Assembly (NCBI GenBank): GCA_002359185.1
Contig: DEML01000063.1
Location: 1-8,108 of the forward strand
Length of the DNA stretch: 8,108 bases
Source: Planctomycetaceae bacterium UBA2671
GTDB lineage: Bacteria; Planctomycetota; Planctomycetia; Planctomycetales; Planctomycetaceae
Direction of reading: 5' to 3'
Shown: positions 1 to 6,758 of the stretch, piece after piece
Position numbering within the stretch: position 1 is the stretch's first letter
Layout of the letters: every line of letters begins with the position of its first letter
Notes under the pieces: model-generated
Told to the model about the DNA's origin: nothing
Databases searched by the model: none
What the model saw: only the letters and a program-made list of their open reading frames with translations
Program-made: the position numbers and the translations under genes

Positions 1-789
1 GTCGAGCATCGTCGCAAGCAATCAGCTATCTGGGTTATCGGTGGAGGAGCGATCGCTCCTACGATCATTCTGAGTGTGCTCCTGATATATGGTCTCCGTT
101 TACTGCCACCTCTTCTTGCCAAACCGCCTGAAGGGACTCTTCAAATTGAAGTGGAAGGACGGCAGTGGTGGTGGCGAGTGAAATATCGTCAAACTGAGAG
201 AGAACCAATAGAACTTGCGAATGAAATTCGACTGCCCGTCGGGGAGCCAGTGGAGTTTATTCTGACCAGCGGCGATGTCATTCATTCCTTCTGGATTCCT
301 GCCTTGGGCGGCAAAGTTGATATGCTGCCCGGGCGAACGACTCGTTTAACATTGGAGCCGACGAAGATCGGAACATACCGGGGAGTCTGTGCCGAATACT
401 GTGGCACCTCTCATGCGTTGATGAATTTCTCCGTCGTTGTTCTCTCCAAAGAAGATTTCGAAGCGTGGTTGAATCAACAGAAGTCGCCCGCTTATCAGAC
501 CAATCATGAACTCGCGATTCGCGGGCAAGAGATTTTTATCAATTCCGGATGTGGTGCCTGTCACTCCGTCCGAGGAACTTCGGCTGATGGTATTATCGGG
601 CCGGACCTTACGCACGTCGGCAGTCGCAACGGCCTGGCTGCCGATGCCTTACCCAATGATCCAGAAAGTTTCAGGAACTGGATTGCTCATACAAAGACGT
701 TGAAACCCGATGCCTTAATGCCGGAGTTTCAAGCCTTCCCCGAAGAGGAATTATCAGCTTTAGCCAAATATCTCGACAACCTTGAATAA
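1..789 (+). CDS. coxB: cytochrome c oxidase subunit II with fused cytochrome c (5' partial)
   Basis: This subunit accepts electrons from cytochrome c and passes them through the binuclear CuA centre to subunit I; it acts on the outer face of the cytoplasmic membrane. The frame is open from base 1, so the gene starts upstream; a GTG at 76 lies inside a membrane helix and is not a credible start. The visible 262 residues begin with the second membrane helix (about 9-35). The cupredoxin domain follows, with a QWWW aromatic patch near 50. CuA ligands are His95 and the CxExCGxxHxxM motif at 130-141 (Cys130, Glu132, Cys134, His138, Met141). A class I cytochrome c domain follows: CGACH at 184-188, with Met240 as probable sixth heme ligand. 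This layout is the caa3 form of subunit II. The stop lies 7 nt before the coxA-coxC ATG. The first helix and any signal peptide lie outside the window. Confidence 0.95.
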   Translation, partial: VEHRRKQSAIWVIGGGAIAPTIILSVLLIYGLRLLPPLLAKPPEGTLQIEVEGRQWWWRVKYRQTEREPIELANEIRLPVGEPVEFILTSGDVIHSFWIPALGGKVDMLPGRTTRLTLEPTKIGTYRGVCAEYCGTSHALMNFSVVVLSKEDFEAWLNQQKSPAYQTNHELAIRGQEIFINSGCGACHSVRGTSADGIIGPDLTHVGSRNGLAADALPNDPESFRNWIAHTKTLKPDALMPEFQAFPEEELSALAKYLDNLE

Positions 790-796
790 ACGACCT

Positions 797-3337
797 ATGA
801 AAACAACCAGCGACGATCCCGAACCATTAGCCGAAGCTCCGCCGCTGGAAGTCCGTGAAGCTCAGGAGCAGCGACTGCTCAAAGCCTGGAAGGCACCAAC
901 TAGCTGGCGTTACTGGTCAGCCGTCAATAATACGGAAGTTGGTTTGTGGTACACCGTCGCCACACTTTGTTTCTTTCTATTTGGCGGCGTGCTGGCGTTA
1001 TTGATGAGAGTTCAGCTGGCTGTTCCCGGCAATACGTTTCTGACGGCTGATCAATACAATCAGGTCTTCACAATGCACGGCTCGGTGATGATGTTCCTGT
1101 TTGCCGTGCCGATCTTTGAAGCGTTTTCGATTCTGGTACTCCCGCAAATGCTGGGGGCTCGTGATCTTCCGTTCCCCCGACTTTCCGCTTACGGGTTCTA
1201 CAGTTTTGTGATCGGCGGAGTGTTTGTCTGTGGCTCAATCTTCTTCGATGCCGCTCCCAAAGGGGGCTGGTTTATGTACCCGCCACTGTCCAGTTCCTAT
1301 CAGCCGGGCATCGGCGCAGACATCTGGCTTCTCGGTTTATCGTTCATCGAAATTGCCTCGATCGCAGCAGCTATCGAGTTGATTGTCGGCGTGTTGAAGT
1401 GTCGCCCGCCTGGAATGCGGATCAATCTGATTCCTCTTTACTCCTGGTACATTCTGGTTGTTGCGGGGATGATTCTGTTCGCATTTCCTCCACTGATCAC
1501 CGGAGACATACTGCTGGAAATGGAACGGGCTTTTGACTGGCCGTTCTTCGATCCTGCTCGCGGCGGCGATCCTTTATTATGGCAGCATCTGTTCTGGATT
1601 TTTGGACATCCGGAAGTTTATATCGTATTTCTGCCCTCAGTTGCGCTGATGGCGATGATCGTGCCGACCTTCGCTAAAACGCCGATTGTCGGCTACAGCT
1701 GGGTCGTTCTCTCGGCTGTGGGAACAGGCTTTCTCAGTTTCGGTTTATGGGTCCACCACATGTTTACAACGGGCTTGCCGGGCATCTCGATAGGCATCTT
1801 TTCGGCGGCATCGCAGGCGGTCGCGATTCCAACCGGAATTCAGATCTTCTGCTTTCTGGCGACCCTGGTAGTTGGTCGAGTGACAAAATCGGTTTGCCTG
1901 CTCTTTGTGTTTGCGGGACTGGCGACATTTATACTTGGCGGCTTGACCGGAGTGATGGTCGCTGTTGCTCCATTCGATTTTCAGGCTCATGACACATACT
2001 TCATTGTCGGGCATTTGCACTACGTACTCATTGGGGGAACAATCTTTCCGATAATGGCAGCCTTCTATTATTTCTTCCCCTTGTTCAAAGGGAAGAAACT
2101 CTCCGAGCGCATCGGCACCGTAGTGTTTTGGCTCGTGTTTGTCGGCTTCAATGTCGGCTTCTTTCCGATGCACATCTCGGGACTGCTGGGCATGCCTCGC
2201 CGAGTCTTTACGTATCCTGCCGATCTGGGCTTTGATACGCTCAATCTGATTTCCACAATTGGAGCATTTATTCTGGCAAGTGGGTTTGTTCTGTTCGTAT
2301 TCGATGTGCTGCGACCTCGGAAAAATCAGCCTCTCTCAAAACGGAATCCCTGGAACGCGGGCACGCTGGAATGGCTAGCGGAAATGCCGGACAAGCCCTG
2401 GGGAGTGCGTTCAATTCCTGAAATCGACAGTCGCTATCCGCTATGGGATCAACCCAACTTCATGCGGGATGTCGATGAAGGTCGTTTCTATTTGCCGGAT
2501 GCCGAAGAAGAGATGCGGGAAACGCTCGTCACTTCAGTGATTGATGCACGCCCCATTCAGTGCCTCCGTGTGGCTGGTCCGACATTCCTCCCAATGATTG
2601 CAGCGATCTTCACGGGGGGCTTCTTTATCTTTGCGACTTACCATTGGTGGATCCCGGCTATTATTAGTGCCGTATTTGCAATTGCAACAATTCTCACCTG
2701 GGCTTGGACAGGGACGGCCATAATTCCTGAAAAGGAAACTAAAGATGTGGGGCTGGGTCTCTCCTTGCCGCTTTATGTTTCCGGTCCCGATGCTGTTGGA
2801 TGGTGGGCGATGTTTATCACGATGACCGCCGACATCACCGCATTTGTCTCACTAATCTTCGGTTACTTTTTCTATTGGACGATTCACGAAGATTTCCCGC
2901 CCGAAAATTCGACAGGTCCGGGAGTGTTTTGGCCAGTCAGCGGAATGTGTCTGTTACTTGTTTCCTATGGATTGACATTGCTATCGCGCCGCTGGAACTC
3001 TCTCAATAACTCCACTGGCTACTACGCAGCACTGACATCGGCTTCGATCTTATCAATTGTAGGTGCGACTTGCCTGCTGGCTGGTCCCTGGTCGACGAAT
3101 ATGGACCCGACTGCTCATGTCTATCCGGCTATTGTCTGGGTTCTGGTTGGCTGGACCGCTTTGCACGTTGCGTTGGGAGTCATTATGCAATGGTATTGCC
3201 TGGCTCGCCGTGCAGCCGGCAAGATGACTGCTCGCTACGATGCCGATATCGTGAATGTCTCACTGTACTGGAACTTTCTCGCTTTGACGATCGTAATGAC
3301 CGTCGGAGTCATTGCTGGTTTCCCTTTGGTCGCGTGA
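797..3337 (+). CDS. coxA-coxC: cytochrome c oxidase subunit I+III fusion
   Basis: This is the catalytic core of the oxidase: it reduces O2 to water at heme a3/CuB and pumps protons. The 846 residues hold subunit I (about 25-510, 12 helices), a soluble linker (about 511-590) and a divergent subunit III (about 594-846, some 7 helices). Ligands are all present: His94 and His408 for heme a, His406 for heme a3, and His271, His320 and His321 for CuB. Tyr275 of GHPEVY is the crosslinked tyrosine. Glu273 in that motif and Asp123 (GARDLPFPR) mark an A1-type D pathway. The K-channel lysine is Gln349 (PTGIQ), and the helix VI serine is Ala286. In subunit III the usual membrane Ser-Glu pair reads Ala-Asp. 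ATG 797 was chosen over an in-frame TTG at 782, which would overlap coxB; neither has a clear Shine-Dalgarno, so coupling to coxB is likely. I+III fusions are known in several phyla. Confidence 0.95.
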   Translation: MKTTSDDPEPLAEAPPLEVREAQEQRLLKAWKAPTSWRYWSAVNNTEVGLWYTVATLCFFLFGGVLALLMRVQLAVPGNTFLTADQYNQVFTMHGSVMMFLFAVPIFEAFSILVLPQMLGARDLPFPRLSAYGFYSFVIGGVFVCGSIFFDAAPKGGWFMYPPLSSSYQPGIGADIWLLGLSFIEIASIAAAIELIVGVLKCRPPGMRINLIPLYSWYILVVAGMILFAFPPLITGDILLEMERAFDWPFFDPARGGDPLLWQHLFWIFGHPEVYIVFLPSVALMAMIVPTFAKTPIVGYSWVVLSAVGTGFLSFGLWVHHMFTTGLPGISIGIFSAASQAVAIPTGIQIFCFLATLVVGRVTKSVCLLFVFAGLATFILGGLTGVMVAVAPFDFQAHDTYFIVGHLHYVLIGGTIFPIMAAFYYFFPLFKGKKLSERIGTVVFWLVFVGFNVGFFPMHISGLLGMPRRVFTYPADLGFDTLNLISTIGAFILASGFVLFVFDVLRPRKNQPLSKRNPWNAGTLEWLAEMPDKPWGVRSIPEIDSRYPLWDQPNFMRDVDEGRFYLPDAEEEMRETLVTSVIDARPIQCLRVAGPTFLPMIAAIFTGGFFIFATYHWWIPAIISAVFAIATILTWAWTGTAIIPEKETKDVGLGLSLPLYVSGPDAVGWWAMFITMTADITAFVSLIFGYFFYWTIHEDFPPENSTGPGVFWPVSGMCLLLVSYGLTLLSRRWNSLNNSTGYYAALTSASILSIVGATCLLAGPWSTNMDPTAHVYPAIVWVLVGWTALHVALGVIMQWYCLARRAAGKMTARYDADIVNVSLYWNFLALTIVMTVGVIAGFPLVA

Positions 3338-3343
3338 GGAGAG
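3337..3343 (+). promoter_or_regulatory. ribosome binding site of the three-helix membrane protein gene
   Basis: AGGAGAG overlaps the last base of the coxA-coxC stop codon and sits 2 nt before ATG 3346 (about 5 nt from its AGGAG core). It decides the start: the same frame is open much further upstream inside coxA-coxC, but only ATG 3346 has a ribosome binding site and gives a compact protein. Confidence 0.75.
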
Positions 3344-3345
3344 AC

Positions 3346-3747
3346 ATGAATTCAACAACGGAGATTGAAAACCAGAACTTGCCGGAAGAAGAGGATCCAC
3401 TGTGGTTGATCTTTATGCCCCCTCTAACGTGGGCGGTCCATTTTATGGCCTGCTATTTAACAGCAGCCATCTGGTGCGCCAAATTCTCTGATACTTCTGC
3501 CCATTTTGCGACGGTGCGAATTGCCATCGCCATCTACACGGCTGTCGCACTGGCCATTATCGGGGGGATTGGCGGGTATGGCTTTCTCCAGCATCGGCAC
3601 ATCACCGGAAAAACGCCTCACGATGATGACACTCCACTCGATCGTCATCGGTTTCTGGGATTTGCAACATTTTTACTCGCTTTATTAAGTGCCATTGCGA
3701 CTATTTTTGTCGCGACGGTGGCTGTCATTTTCGGGAGTTGCGAATGA
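3346..3747 (+). CDS. small three-helix membrane protein of the oxidase operon, function unknown
   Basis: This is a 133-residue protein with an acidic N-terminal tail (about 1-20, including EEEDP) followed by three predicted membrane helices. Helix 1 (about 22-46) contains PPLTWAVHFMACY, with Trp, His and two Cys (one in that stretch, the other just after it) in or near the membrane. Helix 2 (about 58-82) is rich in Ile, Ala and Gly. Helix 3 (about 104-130) ends just before a C-terminal Cys-Glu. Between helices 2 and 3 is a charged, His- and Asp-rich loop (QHRHITG, then HDDD, then DRHR). It starts 8 nt after coxA-coxC and overlaps ctaG by the ATGA at 3744-3747, so it is made with the oxidase. 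Small membrane proteins with a Pro-x-x-Trp-x-x-His first helix are familiar beside oxidase genes, but I cannot name a function. A role as an accessory subunit or assembly factor is inference from position only. Confidence 0.85.
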   Translation: MNSTTEIENQNLPEEEDPLWLIFMPPLTWAVHFMACYLTAAIWCAKFSDTSAHFATVRIAIAIYTAVALAIIGGIGGYGFLQHRHITGKTPHDDDTPLDRHRFLGFATFLLALLSAIATIFVATVAVIFGSCE

Positions 3748-4463
3748 ATCATTCCTCGACAACCTCCCAGGTTCATTCCGAGAAGTTGGAATCTTTGACA
3801 AATGGCCCTGAACGACTGAAGGATTCCCGTCTACGAATCGGATTATTACTGGCGGGATTACTCAGTCTGGCAATCGCCTGGCTGGGACCTTTGCCGCATC
3901 TGGCCCACGAAGCATTTTTTGCACATATGCTGATGCACATGCTGGTGGTCGCGATCGCCGCTCCCTTACTGAGTCTGGCGATTGCCGGAACGAACTTGGA
4001 TCCAGTCATCATATTGCCGAAACTGTTTGCTCCCATACCGGCTTCGGTGGTTGAGTTGATTATCGTCTGGGCCTGGCATGCACCAGGACTTCATCATGTT
4101 GCGAGAATGACAACATGGGGATTGTTTGCTGAGCAGGGATCGTTTTTAATCGCGGGGCTCGCCGTCTGGCTATCGGCTTTTGGGGGACCTGTCCCGCGCA
4201 GTGGAGCACGCAGTGCTGCCGGGGTAATAGGCCTGTTATTAACTTCGATGCACATGACGTTGCTGGGAGCATTGCTCGCATTGGCTCCGCGTTCTGTTTA
4301 TGCCCATCATCAAGGCTACGGAGGAATGACGGCTCTGGAAGACCAGCATCTGGGGGGAGCGGTGATGCTGATCATCGGCGGTCTGGCTTATCTCTCAGGA
4401 GGCGTCTGGCTCTCTGTCGGACTTGTTCGAGAGCACAAGCAGAAGAAGGAAACCCAATCATGA
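3744..4463 (+). CDS. ctaG: CtaG-type cytochrome c oxidase assembly factor
   Basis: This is a polytopic membrane protein of the caa3-type CtaG family, needed in Bacillus for making active caa3 oxidase and thought to help copper reach subunit I. It is a different protein from the Cox11 family, which is also called CtaG. The 239 residues have a hydrophilic N-terminus (about 1-28) and then roughly six to seven helices. Family hallmarks seen are HMLMHMLVVAIAAPLL, VWAWHAPGLHH, a Glu-Gln-Gly-Ser-Phe helix start, a His-Met pair in TSMHMTLLGALL, YAHHQGYGG, and DQHLGGAVM before the last helix. The many membrane His and Met residues fit copper handling. ATG 3744 overlaps the previous stop (ATGA) and is preceded by GGGAG at 3733-3737. 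A TTG at 3738 would only add two residues and is less likely. The stop overlaps the next start in the same way. Confidence 0.92.
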   Translation: MNHSSTTSQVHSEKLESLTNGPERLKDSRLRIGLLLAGLLSLAIAWLGPLPHLAHEAFFAHMLMHMLVVAIAAPLLSLAIAGTNLDPVIILPKLFAPIPASVVELIIVWAWHAPGLHHVARMTTWGLFAEQGSFLIAGLAVWLSAFGGPVPRSGARSAAGVIGLLLTSMHMTLLGALLALAPRSVYAHHQGYGGMTALEDQHLGGAVMLIIGGLAYLSGGVWLSVGLVREHKQKKETQS

Positions 4464-5596
4464 AATTACGCATCAACTGGAAACAACATCTAAAAACAAT
4501 CATCGTGTTTTTATTGATCGTGGCCGTTGGTGGAGCGATTGTCGTGGTCAGTGGGATCGCTCCAATCGCGGCCAGTTCGGGACACTGGGAAATCACCAAG
4601 TGGTTCCTGAATTTCTCCAAAGAACGAGCCGTCGCGACCCATAGCATGTTGATCGAAGTCCCCGATCTTGATGTCCAATCAAAAATTGTCCAGGGAGCAG
4701 GCCATTATGAAATTGGTTGCCTGCAATGCCACGGCTCTCCCGGAAAGGTGCCCCCGCGGATCGTCTCCTTAATGACCCCCAAACCTCCCGAAATTGCCGC
4801 TGTTGTGCCCGAACGCGAGCCTCAGGAACTGTTTTATATCGTCAAACATGGCATCATGCTAACGGGCATGCCTGCCTGGCCGTCTCAGGAGCGGGATGAT
4901 GAAGTCTGGTCGGTCGTGGCTTTCTTACTGAAGTATCCCCAGTTGAGCGAAACGGAGTACCAGCAACTTGCCTTGGGTGATTTCGAAAAACAGAGTGCAC
5001 AGACAATTGAGGGGGTAGCAGATGATGCGTTGACGGTCCCGCACGAAGTCATCGAATCCTGTGCAGGATGCCATGGTGTCGATGGGCAAGGTCGTGATCT
5101 GGGAGTCTTTCCCAAACTGGCAGGCCAGAATGAAGCGTATCTGATCGCCACATTAAACGCATATCAGGCTGATCGCCGTCACAGTGGAACGATGGAACCG
5201 GTCGCCGGGAGAGTTGATGAGGAAATTATTAAAGGCGTCTCCCGGTATTATTCTCAACTCAATTCGGGTGATGCCACAATTTCATCAGCTGGAACAGAAG
5301 AGAATCCCGAAGGGATTGCCCGGGGACAAGAGATCGCCACGAATGGAATCCCCGAACAGAATGTTCCCTCGTGTGTAGACTGTCATCCGACATCGCGCGC
5401 ACCTTACAATAACGCATATCCCACTCTGAACGGGCAATATGCAGATTATCTCGAACTGCAGTTGAATCTGTTCAAGCAGAGAAAACGGGGCGGAACAAAA
5501 TCAGCCAATCTGATGCATGCCGTCGTCGATCATCTCAAGGATGAGCAAATGCGTGATGTCAGTCTCTATTATGAGTCACTGAAGTTCAATGAATAA
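4460..5596 (+). CDS. membrane-anchored three-heme cytochrome c (c4-like C-terminal half)
   Basis: This is a periplasmic electron carrier of 378 residues. An N-terminal hydrophobic segment (about 12-36) lacks an obvious cleavage site and probably anchors it. Three heme c sites are visible: CLQCH at 87-91, CAGCH at 201-205 and CVDCH at 305-309. Likely distal ligands are Met137 (TGMPAW), Met245 (SGTMEP) and Met352 (NLMHAV). The first domain resembles single-heme class I cytochromes of oxidase and dehydrogenase clusters. The second and third resemble the paired domains of cytochrome c4 (CHGxxGQG, then a PKLAGQ-type and a PTLNGQ-type segment before each Met). The start overlaps the ctaG stop (ATGA), with AAGGA at 4446-4450 as ribosome binding site. 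As last gene of the oxidase operon it probably delivers electrons to the heme c of subunit II. That partnership is inferred from position; the heme content is read directly. Confidence 0.9.
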   Translation: MKLRINWKQHLKTIIVFLLIVAVGGAIVVVSGIAPIAASSGHWEITKWFLNFSKERAVATHSMLIEVPDLDVQSKIVQGAGHYEIGCLQCHGSPGKVPPRIVSLMTPKPPEIAAVVPEREPQELFYIVKHGIMLTGMPAWPSQERDDEVWSVVAFLLKYPQLSETEYQQLALGDFEKQSAQTIEGVADDALTVPHEVIESCAGCHGVDGQGRDLGVFPKLAGQNEAYLIATLNAYQADRRHSGTMEPVAGRVDEEIIKGVSRYYSQLNSGDATISSAGTEENPEGIARGQEIATNGIPEQNVPSCVDCHPTSRAPYNNAYPTLNGQYADYLELQLNLFKQRKRGGTKSANLMHAVVDHLKDEQMRDVSLYYESLKFNE

Positions 5597-5642
5597 TTTG
5601 CAAGATGGGTCTCACTTGAAGATCAATTTGAACGCTTGACGC

Positions 5643-5670
5643 TCAGAGTGATCATTCATTGATCACCTGA
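5643..5670. repeat. interrupted inverted repeat after the oxidase operon
   Basis: GTGATCA (5648-5654) and TGATCAC (5660-5666) are perfect complements around the loop TTCAT. The stem extends by TCAG/CTGA past one bulged A at 5647, giving 11 pairs. It begins 47 nt after the triheme cytochrome stop. No run of T follows, so it is not a classic rho-independent terminator. It could be an RNA 3'-end stabiliser, a rho-assisted end, or a protein binding site. A TTGACG at 5636-5641 resembles a -35 box, but no good -10 follows. Confidence 0.6.
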
Positions 5671-5684
5671 ATTAATCGTGAGGA

Positions 5685-5696
5685 GTTTGTACAAAC
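5685..5696. repeat. 12-bp perfect palindrome
   Basis: GTTTGTACAAAC reads identically on both strands. It is nested in a second short dyad, AATCGT (5674-5679) with ACGATT (5695-5700). It lies 120 bp before the SDR start. The perfect symmetry without a loop suits a dimeric regulator site better than an RNA hairpin. The function is not known. Confidence 0.4.
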
Positions 5697-5762
5697 GATT
5701 CAAGCCAGCAATCGCTATTGTCCTTAGAATTGTCGTCTTTCTTAATTTCGGAACACAAAATG

Positions 5763-5804
5763 CTGATTTGTTTCATTGGAAATATTCGCCATTATGCAAA
5801 TCAG
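5763..5804 (+). promoter_or_regulatory. inverted repeat reaching the SDR ribosome binding site
   Basis: CTGATTTG (5763-5770) and CAAATCAG (5797-5804) are exact complements, 26 nt apart. A smaller TTTC/GAAA pair (5771-5774, 5779-5782) lies in the loop. The right arm covers the first two bases of AGGA (5803-5806), the ribosome binding site of ATG 5816. If the transcript starts upstream of 5763, the stem could partly hide that site. Control of translation is a hypothesis; the repeat itself is read directly. Confidence 0.35.
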
Positions 5805-5815
5805 GATTTTGAATT

Positions 5816-6703
5816 ATGTCTACCAAACAACCCTCACCCCCCTTTCCCGCACAAGGCCTCGAAAAGCCAGGCCGTGAAGCGAAGATGGATCCCGCCCCAA
5901 GGTTTGAGGCTCCCGATTATCGAGCGGCTGGAAAACTGAAGGGACAAGTTGCACTGATCACCGGCGGCGATTCCGGAATCGGTCGAGCCGTCGCAGTGCT
6001 GTATGCCCGAGAAGGAGCAAGTGTTGCCATTTGCTATCTCGAAGAGGAACAGGTCGATGCGGAAGATGTGCGGGATTACATTAAGAATGAAGTCGCTGAC
6101 GAGAGTGGTTGTGGAGATATTCTGCTCCTCAGCGGGGATGTGACTGATGCTTCATTCTGCCGCTCAGCAGTCGAGCAGACAGTCAACAATTTTGGGAAAC
6201 TGGACATCCTCGTCAACAATGCCGCCTACCAGCAGCATCAGGATACGATTGACGACATTACTGACGAAGAATTTGACCGGACATTTAAAACTAATATCTA
6301 TGGCTATTTCCACATGTGCAAAGCGGCTTTGAAGCACATGCAACCGGGAGGCTGTATCGTGAATACGGGTTCGGTCACCGGACTTGAAGGAAGTGCCAGA
6401 TTGCTGGATTACTCGGCTACAAAAGGCGCGATTCATGCCTTTACGAAGTCGTTGGCTCAAAATCTTGTGGAGCGAAAAATCCGCGCCAATTGTGTGGCGC
6501 CCGGCCCTGTCTGGACACCTCTCAATCCTGCAGAGCGCACCGAAGAGGAAACAAAAAAGTTCGGCAGCGAAACTCCTTACGGACGACCCGCTCAGCCTGA
6601 AGAAATTGCTCCCGCGTATGTCTATTTCGCTTCCAATGCGGACTCAAGTTACATCACGGGAGAAGTTTTAAGTGCATTGGGAGGATCGACCTCTGCGGGC
6701 TGA
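5816..6703 (+). CDS. SDR family oxidoreductase, YghA/general stress protein 39 type
   Basis: This is a soluble NAD(P)-dependent short-chain dehydrogenase/reductase of 295 residues, close to the usual length of about 290. It carries the Pro-rich N-terminal extension (about 1-40, with PGREAKMDPAP) that marks the E. coli YghA and B. subtilis YdaD/YhxC branch. The Rossmann domain shows TGGDSGIG at 49-56 for the cofactor, NNAA at 134-137, and the catalytic set Asn160, Ser186, Tyr199 and Lys203 (YSATK). PGPVWTPL follows the active site, and GGSTSAG closes the chain. The Gly-rich motif with no clear acidic residue at the end of strand 2 hints at NADP, which is uncertain. The substrate is unknown; relatives are described as aldehyde or alcohol oxidoreductases and one is a general stress protein. 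ATG 5816 follows AGGA at 5803-5806. It is separated from the oxidase operon by 219 bp and probably has its own promoter. Confidence 0.92.
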   Translation: MSTKQPSPPFPAQGLEKPGREAKMDPAPRFEAPDYRAAGKLKGQVALITGGDSGIGRAVAVLYAREGASVAICYLEEEQVDAEDVRDYIKNEVADESGCGDILLLSGDVTDASFCRSAVEQTVNNFGKLDILVNNAAYQQHQDTIDDITDEEFDRTFKTNIYGYFHMCKAALKHMQPGGCIVNTGSVTGLEGSARLLDYSATKGAIHAFTKSLAQNLVERKIRANCVAPGPVWTPLNPAERTEEETKKFGSETPYGRPAQPEEIAPAYVYFASNADSSYITGEVLSALGGSTSAG

Positions 6704-6714
6704 TTCTCAGAATC
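6702..6714. repeat. 13-bp dyad over the SDR stop codon
   Basis: GATTCT-C-AGAATC is symmetric around one central base and overlaps the TGA stop at 6701-6703. It could be an operator for the next gene, whose ATG is 45 nt further on, or a chance dyad. There is no T run, so it is not an intrinsic terminator. Confidence 0.3.
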
Positions 6715-6758
6715 CGTGTTCATCAAATCGTATTCGAATGTAAAATGAGGAGATCGTC

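Noticed and set aside
76..789. GTG 76 as start of subunit II
   Set aside because: It falls inside a membrane helix, and the frame is open to base 1 with sequence that fits subunit II; the gene simply begins before the window.
782..796. TTG 782 as start of the subunit I+III gene
   Set aside because: It would overlap the end of coxB and has no ribosome binding site; ATG 797 lies just after the coxB stop and is the simpler start.
1745..2173. 142-codon open frame on the minus strand inside coxA-coxC
   Set aside because: It lies opposite the well-conserved subunit I coding sequence, and its translation is a low-complexity mix of His, Arg and Lys with no recognisable domain.
3070..3345. N-terminal extension of the three-helix protein back to 3070
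   Set aside because: This stretch overlaps the subunit III end in another frame and its translation has no membrane or domain character; ATG 3346 has a ribosome binding site.
5643..5670. Hairpin as a classic rho-independent terminator
   Set aside because: No T run follows the stem and the stem is not GC-rich, so only a dyad is reported.
5718..5939. 73-codon open frame before and into the SDR gene
   Set aside because: It runs into the SDR coding sequence in another frame, lacks a ribosome binding site and resembles no known protein.
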